From contig NZ_JALXVH010000009.1 in NCBI RefSeq assembly GCF_025149945.1, forward strand, positions 1-60,794: a stretch of 60,794 nt of DNA, written 5' to 3'. Each line of letters starts with the position of its first letter. Positions within the stretch are counted from its first letter, which is position 1. This stretch comes from Kocuria sp. p3-SID1428. Lineage in GTDB: Bacteria; Actinomycetota; Actinomycetes; Actinomycetales; Micrococcaceae. The notes under the pieces were generated by a model. That model did no database searches, was not told where the DNA came from, and worked only from the letters and a program-made list of their open reading frames with translations. Of the stretch, positions 26,694 through 35,902 are shown in pieces. Position numbers and translations under genes: made by a program.

Positions 26694-26718
26694 TGTCACC
26701 TATTCGTGCGGCAGTCCC
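26694..26718 (-). repeat. IS3 right terminal inverted repeat
   Basis: Inverse partner of 25670-25694, starting 9 bp after the transposase stop. The IS110 remnant follows at once. Confidence 0.85.
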
Positions 26719-27633
26719 GCGGGCCTGGATCGCGCCGTGGATTGGGCCTCTCGTCTCATGGGCGGAGACCTGGCCGCTCTCTGGGTGATCGAAGGCGTCG
26801 CTACATATGGCACGCGGCTCTCACGAATCGTGACAGATGCAGGCTACGAGGTGGCAGAAGCGCCTCGTGTGGGTGCCAGGGGGCATCGCCGCGTAGGCAA
26901 GTCAGACTTCCTCGATGCACACCGCATCGGCGCTGCAGTCCTGCCGCTCGAGAACGACCGACTGCACCGCCCCCGTTCCGATGACGAGGTGCGTCCTGCC
27001 TTGCGCGTACTGACGACCGCGAGGGAGCAGATGAGTACTGAGCACACTGCAAACATCAACGCTCTCACGGCCCTGCTGCGCACCGCAGAGCTCGGGCTCG
27101 ACGCCCGAAAGCCTCTGACCAGTGCTCAGAACAACGAAGTTCTCGCGCTATCGACTGCACGAGCCGAGGCGCGCCGGCTAGCCAAGCGCGTTCGTGCGCT
27201 CGATGCCGAGCTCGCAGAGAACCGCTCCCACCTTGAAGAAGCCCTGCGCCAGAGCAAAGCAAGTTCGCTACTGGAGTTGGCCGGCGTCGGGCCAGTGACC
27301 GCTGCAGTCGCCTAGTCAGCGTGGTCACACCGCGGGCGCTTGCGCGACGAAGCCGCCTTCGCAGCAATAGCGGGAGTCAGCCCGATCCCCGCATCATCGG
27401 GCAACACGACTCGTCACCGGCTCAATCGCGGTGGAGACCGACGGCTCAATCGCGCGCTCCACATCGCCACCGTCACCCGAATGGTTCACGATCCTGAGAC
27501 ACGCGCCTACGTCGACAGGAGGCGGGCTGAGGGGCGCACGACAAAAGAGATCCGACATTGCCTGAAGCGCTACCTCGCCCGCCGGATCTACCGCACCCTC
27601 GAAGCCCTCCAGCGGCCGACCGCGCTGGCTTGA
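26719..27633 (+). pseudogene. IS110-family transposase remnant
   Basis: Directly after the IS3 right end, an open frame joins an IS110-type transposase in its middle (DLAALWVIEGVATYGTRLSR, VGKSDFLDAHRIGAAVLPLE). The N-terminal portion with the first DEDD residues is missing. The frame continues to GVGPVTAAVA, meets TAG at 27313-27315, then resumes in the same frame with SHRGRLRDEAAFAAIAGVSP and SSGNTTRHRLNRGGDRRLNR (the transposase_20 region), ending with LKRYLARRIYRTLEALQRP at 27633. So it is both 5'-truncated and interrupted by a nonsense codon. IS110 elements lack long inverted repeats, so the right end is uncertain; it is probably within the next 100 bp. Confidence 0.85.
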
Positions 27634-27762
27634 CAGACATAGAAGAGTCCATCGCCCGCATACCGCCTGTGGTGATCAGCCCCCGGCCTCACGCACGCCG
27701 AAGCGCGTCAACAACATCATGCCCTCCTACACCTAATTCCAGTTAATGTCATTTCAAACGTA

Positions 27763-29529
27763 TCAAAATGCTTCCTCGAAGGCCTCCAAGGCCCTTCTTG
27801 TATCGTCGATCTGAGCATTGAGGTCGTCAACGTACTCTTCAAACGTCAATTCCCATAGAACCCGATGCATAAGCACCTCTTCGCGCTTTCCTGCAAGGCC
27901 ATCAGATACCCTGCTCAATGCGTCGGATATTGCACATGAGTCAAATGAACTAATTTCGCCCGCTTGCGCTCGGATCAGGCCCTGGATAGCGTGCCAGTTC
28001 TCAAGCTCCCATATGAACGGAACTTTCCGGGATGTGCGCCCACCCTTGTAGAAGGGGATGTCCAGCCACTGCGGCATGCTCGCAGCAATCAATTCCTTCT
28101 GACTTGTCCCATCGGGCACGGGGGAGCCAATCCTCTGCACACCCAGAGCGATAAGGGCCGCACTATAGTAGGGGGTCAATGTGTGAGGGGTGGCGTATGG
28201 AGTCGACCAGTTCGGCATTCGGTCCCAGGCATAGATCAGGTCCAGGACCTGATGCGCTGTGGACAGGCCCAGGTCTCTGGCCGCTTCTCCCCACTCAGCA
28301 AGAAGTTGCTGTACGTGCTCTCTCGCCAACCTCGATGTGCCACCAGAGCTACGCCCTATTGAATTCATACGATCCAGACCTGCGTCGATCTCCTGGCCTG
28401 TCAAACGCCTTGCCCAGCTGTCCAGGAGATTCCCGCCATTACTGACTTCTCCCCCGAGGCCATTGAATCGCGCTGCCTTCGCAAGCCTGAAGCCATTGAA
28501 CCCACCTGCATTGAAACCAGTAGGTGCAAGATAACGCCCCTCCCACGCGCAGTGCTGCGAGACCAGATTGGAGCTCATCACCTCCACTGGTCGCGGTCCC
28601 GGCTGTTTTCCCTCAACCTGATGTTCCAAAGGACCGTGCACCCGCGATATAAGCTCGCGGGCAACTCTAGCTTCCTCTGGATCCGTATCGATCGTCCTCA
28701 ACCGTGAAATGGAACCGCTCGCGATCCCGACAGCCGCGATAGCACGCGAGTCCTTTCCACCCGACAGATCTGCCGTCGCCCGCAGGGGCCAACGTCTAGC
28801 GACATCTATGTAGCGACCCATTTCCGCTGCCATCGTATGGGGACCCGGCAGTTCTCGAGAGCGAGCATTATAGAACCATTCACGGAAATCGTTCAGATCC
28901 TTGCTCTCCACCCGGCCTTCGGCTGCGTGCCAGGCTCTAAGTCGGGTGCCTGGCGGCACCTGACGTCCACTTCCCAATTGCGTCTCACCGCGCAAGGCCC
29001 ACCCCAAAGCCGCCATGCTCGACCAGGCAACTTCATTCTTACGAGCCGTCTCGGTCATGAATATGTGAGCCATGCCTGCGCGGGTCGTCCAAACTTCTCC
29101 GCCCGCTAGACTGAACCGAAAAATTCGCGCCAGTCCGTATACGTCATTGGCAATGCTCAAGCTTCCCTCTCGCCAACTTAGAACGGCAAATGGGCAACCT
29201 AGATCCTCTGCTGCAAGCTCCCCGGCAAGCACTTGTCGGCCCAGTTTGAAAGCATCCACCTCATTATCTGGTCCACCAGCGACCCCGGGGACGCCGATCC
29301 ACATCACAGCTTCGTCACCGCGACGGGCGAAGAACTCCCAATGAATGTCCCTCTCAGTCGTGCTCCAATAGACTATGCCGCTGCGCTCGTCACCGATCCA
29401 GTGACGATCGACCGGACATCTGTAGATGCTGGACAAATGGCGTTCAACTGCATCGAGACGTATGCGAAGCTCTTCGACCGACTGAGGGCTCTTCAGCACG
29501 TAGCCCATCGCAGCCATCGATGACGACAT
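27763..29529 (-). CDS. Asparagine-synthetase-like protein (copy A), lacks the glutaminase cysteine
   Basis: A 588-residue protein. Residues 1-200 resemble a degenerate class II glutamine amidotransferase domain, and the rest is an asparagine-synthetase ATP-pyrophosphatase domain with the PP-loop ATADLSGGKDSRAIAAVG near residue 245 and GGFNGFRLAKAARFNGLGGE. AGGAGA lies 7 bases before the ATG at 29529. No Cys follows the initiator Met (MSSSMAAMGYVL), so glutamine hydrolysis is unlikely; beta-lactam synthetase and lasso-peptide cyclases are known relatives without that Cys that adenylate a carboxylate for other amide chemistry. The hydrolase gene is 50 bp upstream (after correcting its frame), suggesting one operon. 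In O-antigen loci AsnB-like proteins amidate uronic acids, which would fit ManNAcA here. GC content is well below that of the window. Confidence 0.8.
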   Translation of the reverse strand: MSSSMAAMGYVLKSPQSVEELRIRLDAVERHLSSIYRCPVDRHWIGDERSGIVYWSTTERDIHWEFFARRGDEAVMWIGVPGVAGGPDNEVDAFKLGRQVLAGELAAEDLGCPFAVLSWREGSLSIANDVYGLARIFRFSLAGGEVWTTRAGMAHIFMTETARKNEVAWSSMAALGWALRGETQLGSGRQVPPGTRLRAWHAAEGRVESKDLNDFREWFYNARSRELPGPHTMAAEMGRYIDVARRWPLRATADLSGGKDSRAIAAVGIASGSISRLRTIDTDPEEARVARELISRVHGPLEHQVEGKQPGPRPVEVMSSNLVSQHCAWEGRYLAPTGFNAGGFNGFRLAKAARFNGLGGEVSNGGNLLDSWARRLTGQEIDAGLDRMNSIGRSSGGTSRLAREHVQQLLAEWGEAARDLGLSTAHQVLDLIYAWDRMPNWSTPYATPHTLTPYYSAALIALGVQRIGSPVPDGTSQKELIAASMPQWLDIPFYKGGRTSRKVPFIWELENWHAIQGLIRAQAGEISSFDSCAISDALSRVSDGLAGKREEVLMHRVLWELTFEEYVDDLNAQIDDTRRALEAFEEAF

Positions 29530-29579
29530 TTCATGTCTCCTGTCTTCCGGTGCCCTGAAACAGATTCATCTGAATTCGT

Positions 29580-30460
29580 TTAGAGAAGTTGATAGCCGAG
29601 CTCTGCCCAGCGAGGACTACTCCAATCCTCCTGCACTGAGACATTGAGGACGGCAGTGATCACGTCAGCGGGCGGGGGCTTGTGCCCCTCCCCCCCCAAT
29701 CATCTAGCAGACAGCGCATATGACCAGTACTTTCGAGCGCCTGTTTCAGCGGACGAAAGTGCGCATCAATATGATCCGCGTCACCAATGTTCTGCAGGAT
29801 GACGACCCGGTTGGACACCCCGATACCACGCTTCTTTACATAGGCAGAGGCGACGTCCGTCACAGCGGGGATGCAGACAAGAGCTTCGTCTAATACCGGA
29901 GCGGCATTGGGCCAGCGTGCACGCTGCCGCTGCTGGACGAGCGGCCTGTTGTAGTAGCGCAAGTCGGTCTGCGGATTGGCCGCGATCGAAACCACATCAT
30001 CCATCTCAAGCCCCACCACGAGTGACGCGCATCCGCCGGCCGATCCACCGTAGAGCAGCGTCGGTGTTCGATGCCCCAGCCACTCGCGATACTTCTGAAT
30101 AACCTTGCGGATCACCGAATCGAGCCTCTGCGTTTCCCAGCCCGTGTACCACGCAAGAAATATCTCTGGGGTGAGAGTTACCGCAGGGCCTGCGAAATTA
30201 ATCGTATTCATGCTCACATTGCGGCTCACGGCGAATCCGGTGAAGCGCGGCGCGAGCGAATCATTCGGAACTGCTGCCGTGAAGAACACGCCTAGCGCGG
30301 ATTCCCCCTTATCAAGATACCGGAAGTCCAGCGGTGGTCGGTTCAGCGCGATCCGCACGTAGCCAGTCGGCGGCGCGGGCGCAACAAGAAACTCTTCCAC
30401 ATCCGAGAACTCGTGATCTGGTGCGAACTCCTGGTCGATTTGAACCATCAGGCGTCCCAT
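29580..30460 (-). pseudogene. GxSAGG hydrolase-like protein (copy 3), frameshifted in a G8 tract
   Basis: From the ATG at 30460 (MGRLMVQIDQEFAPDHEF) the protein carries the family nucleophile motif LLYGGSAGGCASLVVGLEM, the NPQTD motif (AANPQTDLRYY) and a His-rich stretch DADHIDAHFRPL. As written it ends at 29660 (266 residues, ...WGGRGTSPRPLT). However, eight Gs at 29690-29697 (minus strand) precede this tail. With nine Gs the frame reads EGHKPPPADVITAVLNV... and stops at 29580-29582. That tail matches the end of copy 4 (GHAPPSAAAIRGILTRLL), so the real gene is about 293 residues and the current sequence loses the conserved GH-x-P histidine. The start overlaps the end of the upstream fusion gene by 13 bp. 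Confidence 0.78.
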
Positions 30461-33400
30461 TCTGCGAGGGCGGCTTCGAATTCGAATACCGTCACATTTT
30501 CAACTGAGCCCCGGAATGGCATCCCATACTCCAAGGACCAGGCGGCTTCGAGTTCACGATCCCGCCGCGACCGTACTCCCCGGATCGTGCCCTCACGCTG
30601 GTCGCGCCTGATCAGGAGGTCCTCTTCGCCACCGCCTGCCGTCTCACGGTTCAGACGCAGTGCTGCCTCCCATTGGGGGCTCCCGAGCACCAGTCCGCCC
30701 TCCGCCTCATGCAGTGAGAGGCCGCCATCCAGAAGGAACCAGGTGTGGAGCTTATGCTCATCTTCGTCAGCCATGATTACCGTGTCTCGGACCTCGAGCC
30801 GGCGACCGGGCGTGTAGTTCACCTCGCGACGGGCCGTCCATCCGTTCTGCGGCACTTCGGTTTGGATGGTGAAAGAACCGTCCTCGTGAGCGATCATATC
30901 CTGCAGGCCGCTCCCGTAAGGCGTTCTGCGCCTGTCCTGCATGTCGCCATCGACGCTCAGCGTGGAGTGAGCCGCGCAGGATTCCATATACTGGCGTATC
31001 GGGTCCGCGTAATAGAATCCCTTCCGACGCAGCTCGGAGTCCTGCGGGAGCAGTTCGCCATATCGGTAGCGCCCACCATCGACAAGGATCTCCTGCCCGT
31101 TCTCCATCCAGACCAGAGACTGATCATCACATTGCTTATGTGTCCGGGAATGAAAACCAGCAGTCATCGCCAGATACGAGGCCTTGGACAGAGCGTCGGC
31201 ATCGCCGCCCTTCAACGGCCGGACGAACGCGTAGCCGCTATCAGGGAGCATCAGTGCATCGTGTGCGGGAGCAGTCCCCTGCCGGCCCCTGGTGAGAACC
31301 CAGTTCGTATTGGGCGAGATCGCGCTGCGACCACCCCGCATATCTCGTTCAGGAGAGTCGCCCATCTGCAGGATCTTGCCGCTGGGCAGCACCATCCAGC
31401 CCAGGACGTCGGCAGCCCTGCGAACCCGGGCCAGCACCTCGGGGTCGTCGATCGCATGGACAGCGATTGCACCTTCGAATGAGCTGAGGAGCATTCGATG
31501 GTAGTCGGGAGAATGCTCGACGTGACCGCCATCCGTGTTGAACTGGGTTTCTGCCATCAGCCGCAGACGGCCAGTCCCCTGGTGGCGAAGTGCTTCCATG
31601 CCCTCCAGGCCCGGAAGTCCTCGAGCCAGCACTACCTGACTGACTGCGCTGTAGTAGCCGTGGTTGTTCCGAGGATTGAACGACCAGCCCTCCCAGTGAG
31701 CATCCCTCTGCTTCAGAGCAAGTCGGATGAGCGAGGTGAAAGCCTCATCGCTCACGGCGGAAGACTGCGCAGCGCCGCGAATCAGACCCTGAAGGGTGGT
31801 GGACCGATAGGCCAGGGCCATGTCATACCAGGCCATCGATTCTGAATCGATGTGGTTGAATGCGTCACCCCAGCGCAGCGCCCTGTGGACGGCCCACTCC
31901 ATATAGTGATCAGAACCGGTCAGATTCCAGGCGCCGAGGACCGGGACCATGAACTCCCAGCTATGCATATGCATCTGCCATGTCCTGTCCTGGTCGGCGA
32001 TGGCCGACCAGTCGTAGTCGGCATCGATGACCTCGCGATCGAATCCGTGACCGCCCCACCCCTCAGACATCACGGCCTCGGCCGACTTCACCTGGTCATT
32101 CTGGCCTGCCTGCCCATGAACATACAGAAAGTGCAGCGCCTCGTCCCGCGAGAGCTTCTTCAGCTCGGCGCGCAGCTGCGCGCACTCAATGAAATGGACC
32201 GTGCCGACGGGGTCGAAGAAGCGCACTCCAAGGCTTCGATAGGGCGCGTCGTAGCGATCGGCGATGGAGCGCCAGGACCGCTCCGCACGGACCCAGGCAG
32301 CGCCCTTCTCCGACATCTCCGCTCGTGCCTGCGGATCCTCGAGCAGACGGCTCAGCAGCTGTGCCAGATCATTGGGATCCTCTGCTCGGAAGGTCGCGGC
32401 CGCGCCGGACTGCCCGGCGATCTCCCGCAGGGCGTCGACGTCCGAGACCACCACGGCTCGCCCGGTGGAGAACGCCTCGAACGGCTTGAGCGGCGTCACC
32501 AGGCGGCAGACCGCCCGGTTCTTCCGCGGCACCACGAAGAGGTCGATGATGCTGTAGTAGTCGAGAACCTCCTCGTGGGGGATGCGACCGGTGAAGCAGC
32601 ACTTCGCGGCGATGCCCAGGTTCTTGGCCTGCTCCTGCAGCGCCTTGCGGACGGGTCCGTCTCCGACGAGCAGAAGGCGTGCGTCCACGCCCTGGTGCAT
32701 CATCTGGGCGAAGGCCTCGACGAGCGTGTCGATGCCCTCGTACTCCACCACGGAGGTGATGTAGCCGATGACAGGGACCTCCCTCGGGATGTCCAGTCTG
32801 TCCTTCAGCTCCAGGTCCGGCTCCACGACGGGGAAATCGGAGGGCAGCACGCCGTTGGGCGTCACGGAGATGCGCTCCGGGTCCTCACCGCGGTCGATGA
32901 TGTGCTCGCGCATGACCTCGGCCAGCGTCGTCACGTGGTCGCTGCTGGCTCGGGCCTGGTTCTCGCGCTCATGCCGCAGCGTGTAGGCATCGGGGTATCC
33001 GTAGCGCTGGTAGTCGGCCTCCAGGGGACGGCCGACGGAGGTCTCGACGCGGGAGAGCCAGGACTCCTCCCAGAAGCCGCGGCTCTCGTAGATCAGAGGC
33101 AGCCCATACGCGTCGGCCACGGGCCTGGCGATCAGCTGGTTGATGTAGTCCGAGTGGCAGTGCAGCAGCGACGGCCGCACCTCCTCCACCACAGCGCGCA
33201 GGGCATCGGTGTTCGCCTGCAGCCACGTGGCCCAGGTCTCGGTGCCTCTGGCCGGCCCCTCCGGCAGGTGATAGGTCACCCCGTCCTGGACGACGGGCGA
33301 TTCGCCGAGGGCATCGACGGAGGCGCCGGCCTGACGCATCACATGGACGTCATAGCCCTTCTCGGACTGCGCCTGAGCCAGGTAATGGGTCCGCAGCGTG

Positions 33401-35841
33401 TAGCCCGTCTGCGTCTCGGGAAGGGCCTTCCCCACGACGTGAAGGATGCGACCGGTCTCCGCGACGAAGGAGCCCTCCGCGGGGGCCGCGCACTCCGTGA
33501 CGAGCTCGCCGCTGAGCATGGCCAGCTCCGAGGCTCGGACCTCCACGGCCCGCCGGTCGCTGTCCTTGCCCGAGGCGACGGCGATGCCTCGCAGCATCTC
33601 CAGGCTGTGCGCGTAGTAGCCGCGCTGGTAGAGGGCCCGCGACAGCTTGCGCCGCTGGCCGAGGTTCATGACCAGCCCCGGGTCCCCCGACGTCCACAGC
33701 TCGTAGAGGAACATCGGATCGTCGATGTACGCGACCACATCCTTGAGCGTCAGGCTTCCGAGAACCGTCTCGCGAGGCATCCCCTGGGGAAGATGCGGGA
33801 GGACCTTGCCGATGCGCTGCCTCTGCTCGGTCACAGCCGTGTCCAGGGCCTTGGACGTCGTGGACAGTTGCTTCTCCAGTGCCTCCACACGCTTGGCCAG
33901 ACCAGCGGCGGGCTCCGTCGACACGTCGGCCGCCGGCGGCTGCTGGGCTCGCGCGGATGCGCGCGCCACCCGATCCTCGAGATCCGCGAAGCGCTGACGG
34001 ATCCACCGGTCGTTCCGACCGGAGACCACAGCGGGGCTGACGGCTCCCTGGCCGAGCAGTGCGGTCCGCTGCTCGTCCTCCGAGATCACGACCTGGTCCT
34101 CGGAGATCGTGATGCTCCAGACCCGTCCGAATCGAAGGATCCTCATCCAGGCGGACTTGGGGGTGGCTCGGCTGGACACCACGCTCCAGGTGTCCTTGGT
34201 CGACTCCCCGAACACCGCCGTGAAGACACCGGAGCGCGCCGACTTGGCGACCTCCGCGACGCCGCCGGGCTCCTTCTTGCCCCACGCGCGGGAGACCCAG
34301 CCGCGCGGAGAGCTGTCGTCGGCGTACCTGACCACCGGACGCTCTCCGTTGCCGAGCCAGGCGAGGCTCAGGCTGCTGTCGCCGTCCTGCAGCTCGACGG
34401 CGCTGTCGCGCAGGCGGGCGCGCACACCCGGGTTGAGCTGCCACAGCTGCCTGGCCGTGACCTGCTTGTCGGCGTCGAAGTGATCGATGACGATTCCGAG
34501 GTCCAGGCCCGGCAGGTAGACCAGGCGCCGACGCAGAGCCACGCCCTCGTAGTTCCGATCGACGACGGCATAGTCGTGGGCGTGGTCGGAGACCTCGGCG
34601 CGCTCCAGACGAACATGTCCGGCAGGGGCGTACTCGCGATCGTTGACGACCACCAGGTTGTGCGCCTGCCGGGAACGGAGATGCCTCCGGAACGGGTCCT
34701 TCGGCTCGTAGTTGTACGACCCCGGGTCCGTGATCCAGTCGCGTCCGCCCGAGAAGAACGTGATGCCGCCCCGGTCCTCGTGCTGGTGCGACCTGATCTG
34801 CGGGCCGTAGCGGAGGCTGTAGGAGGTCTCCTCCGCGTAGCTGCGCCCCTCGCCGCCCCAGCCGGATCGGCCCAGGATGAAGCCGTTGGGCGCGACGACG
34901 GTCGTCGACGAAGGCGGCTCGCCCTCGTCGCCGAGAGTGGCGACGTAGTCGATCTCCGGTCGGCCTGAGGCCTCGACCCTCTTCAGATGCGTGTCGCCGA
35001 TCGTCATCATGAAGCCGTCGGGCCTGGTCGCGTGCGCCAGGAAGTCAGCCGCACGGGTCAGCGTCTGGTGCACTTGCCGCGGCACTTTGACGCCTTCCAT
35101 CGCCACCCGGTCCCACGCTGAGGTCCACCACGCGAGATTGAGCCGGTGATACTCCACGGCGCCTTCGTCATTCGCCCCGTTCTCGTCGAAGGAGCCGTCG
35201 AACAGCTCCGCCAGACGCCGTACAGCAAGGTCCTGCCACTGCCCCCGACGAAGGAAGCTGGCCAGCACGAAGAGGCCCAGATCCTGGTGCAGAGCGTGGT
35301 TCCCCTCGGAGAGGTGCTCCGGATCGGCCAACCAGGTGCCATGCGTCTCGAGAGCGGCCAGCAGCGCCCTCTGCTCGTCCGGGGTCTCGGCGAGAGGCCA
35401 TCCGAAGACCATCTCCTGGGCGCGCAGACCATCCGCCATGTCAACCCACGAGAACTTGGACGCCGGGGCCTCCGGCGGATTCTGCTCGATCCATGACATG
35501 ACCGTGGCCATCCAGAAGTCACGGGCCTGCCTGTCGCCATCCATAGCCAGATGACGTGCTGGCGAGATCCATCGCAGAGCATGGTGCTGGAACTGCCAGT
35601 TGCGGGAGGAGAACGGATCGGCTGTCCAGTCGGTCAGGTCGTGGGCGACCCATTCAGGGTGCGGGGAGACGCGCATTCGTCCATCGATGAGCTTCCGTCC
35701 ACGCTCCCCGTAGTCGTCCTGCCGGATGAATCCGACTCCGAGGCACTGTCTGCTGCTGACTCCGCTATCGATGCCAAGTTCGTCGTCCGACATCGCCGAA
35801 ATTCCGTCGCGGTCCTGGGTGGAGCCGTCTGAGGTGGACAT
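30448..35841 (-). CDS. Three-part fusion: heparinase II/III-like - GT4 glycosyltransferase - heparinase II/III-like
   Basis: A 1797-residue protein from the ATG at 35841, preceded by GAAAGG. Residues 1-610 are a heparinase II/III-type toroid plus beta-sandwich (FQHHALRW, GANDEGAVEYHRLNLAWW, RSHQHEDRGGITFFSGG). Residues about 645-690 form a coiled coil (RVEALEKQLSTTSKALDTAV). Residues about 795-1205 are a GT4 glycosyltransferase (HVVGKALPETQTGYTLRTHY, GYITSVVEYEGIDTLVEAF, LVTPLKPFEAFSTGRAVVVS). From about 1215 to the end is a second alginate-lyase/heparinase-like unit (NNHGYYSAVSQVVLARGLPG, HSRTHKQCDDQSLVWMENGQ, EILVDGGRYRYGE). No signal peptide is present, so it should act in the cytoplasm on the growing polymer or lipid-linked units. 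The lyase folds could work as uronate epimerases or lyases, or as non-catalytic glycan-binding domains. The first unit is a paralogue of the gene at 1995. The gene lies 61 bp after the GT4 gene at 35903. Confidence 0.88.
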   Translation of the reverse strand: MSTSDGSTQDRDGISAMSDDELGIDSGVSSRQCLGVGFIRQDDYGERGRKLIDGRMRVSPHPEWVAHDLTDWTADPFSSRNWQFQHHALRWISPARHLAMDGDRQARDFWMATVMSWIEQNPPEAPASKFSWVDMADGLRAQEMVFGWPLAETPDEQRALLAALETHGTWLADPEHLSEGNHALHQDLGLFVLASFLRRGQWQDLAVRRLAELFDGSFDENGANDEGAVEYHRLNLAWWTSAWDRVAMEGVKVPRQVHQTLTRAADFLAHATRPDGFMMTIGDTHLKRVEASGRPEIDYVATLGDEGEPPSSTTVVAPNGFILGRSGWGGEGRSYAEETSYSLRYGPQIRSHQHEDRGGITFFSGGRDWITDPGSYNYEPKDPFRRHLRSRQAHNLVVVNDREYAPAGHVRLERAEVSDHAHDYAVVDRNYEGVALRRRLVYLPGLDLGIVIDHFDADKQVTARQLWQLNPGVRARLRDSAVELQDGDSSLSLAWLGNGERPVVRYADDSSPRGWVSRAWGKKEPGGVAEVAKSARSGVFTAVFGESTKDTWSVVSSRATPKSAWMRILRFGRVWSITISEDQVVISEDEQRTALLGQGAVSPAVVSGRNDRWIRQRFADLEDRVARASARAQQPPAADVSTEPAAGLAKRVEALEKQLSTTSKALDTAVTEQRQRIGKVLPHLPQGMPRETVLGSLTLKDVVAYIDDPMFLYELWTSGDPGLVMNLGQRRKLSRALYQRGYYAHSLEMLRGIAVASGKDSDRRAVEVRASELAMLSGELVTECAAPAEGSFVAETGRILHVVGKALPETQTGYTLRTHYLAQAQSEKGYDVHVMRQAGASVDALGESPVVQDGVTYHLPEGPARGTETWATWLQANTDALRAVVEEVRPSLLHCHSDYINQLIARPVADAYGLPLIYESRGFWEESWLSRVETSVGRPLEADYQRYGYPDAYTLRHERENQARASSDHVTTLAEVMREHIIDRGEDPERISVTPNGVLPSDFPVVEPDLELKDRLDIPREVPVIGYITSVVEYEGIDTLVEAFAQMMHQGVDARLLLVGDGPVRKALQEQAKNLGIAAKCCFTGRIPHEEVLDYYSIIDLFVVPRKNRAVCRLVTPLKPFEAFSTGRAVVVSDVDALREIAGQSGAAATFRAEDPNDLAQLLSRLLEDPQARAEMSEKGAAWVRAERSWRSIADRYDAPYRSLGVRFFDPVGTVHFIECAQLRAELKKLSRDEALHFLYVHGQAGQNDQVKSAEAVMSEGWGGHGFDREVIDADYDWSAIADQDRTWQMHMHSWEFMVPVLGAWNLTGSDHYMEWAVHRALRWGDAFNHIDSESMAWYDMALAYRSTTLQGLIRGAAQSSAVSDEAFTSLIRLALKQRDAHWEGWSFNPRNNHGYYSAVSQVVLARGLPGLEGMEALRHQGTGRLRLMAETQFNTDGGHVEHSPDYHRMLLSSFEGAIAVHAIDDPEVLARVRRAADVLGWMVLPSGKILQMGDSPERDMRGGRSAISPNTNWVLTRGRQGTAPAHDALMLPDSGYAFVRPLKGGDADALSKASYLAMTAGFHSRTHKQCDDQSLVWMENGQEILVDGGRYRYGELLPQDSELRRKGFYYADPIRQYMESCAAHSTLSVDGDMQDRRRTPYGSGLQDMIAHEDGSFTIQTEVPQNGWTARREVNYTPGRRLEVRDTVIMADEDEHKLHTWFLLDGGLSLHEAEGGLVLGSPQWEAALRLNRETAGGGEEDLLIRRDQREGTIRGVRSRRDRELEAAWSLEYGMPFRGSVENVTVFEFEAALAEWDA

Positions 35842-35902
35842 AGGTTGGCCTTTCGCGGACAGGATTAGGTGCTGGATGTGCTGAGAGGTCGGGGCCGCTG
35901 TG

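Larger units (their letters stand above)
25670..26718 (+). mobile_element. IS3-family insertion sequence, internally deleted
   Basis: The element is bounded by 25-bp imperfect inverted repeats (GGGACTGCCGCACG...AGGTGACA at 25670-25694 and its inverse at 26694-26718, 23 of 25 matching). At about 1.05 kb it is shorter than an intact IS3 element (1.2-1.4 kb) because the transposase has lost a central segment. No matching 3- or 4-bp target duplication is present (CTT on the left, GCG on the right), which suggests the right flank was replaced by a later deletion or by the adjoining IS110 remnant. It interrupts the GSCFA gene. Confidence 0.85.

Noticed and set aside
25667..26721. A target-site duplication around the IS3 element
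   Set aside because: CTT on the left and GCG on the right do not match, so no duplication could be claimed.
31852..34968. A 1038-codon open frame on the plus strand opposite the lyase/GT fusion gene
   Set aside because: It mirrors the real gene codon by codon, is rich in Arg, His, Gly and Val as expected from antisense of GC-rich coding DNA, and has no recognisable domain.
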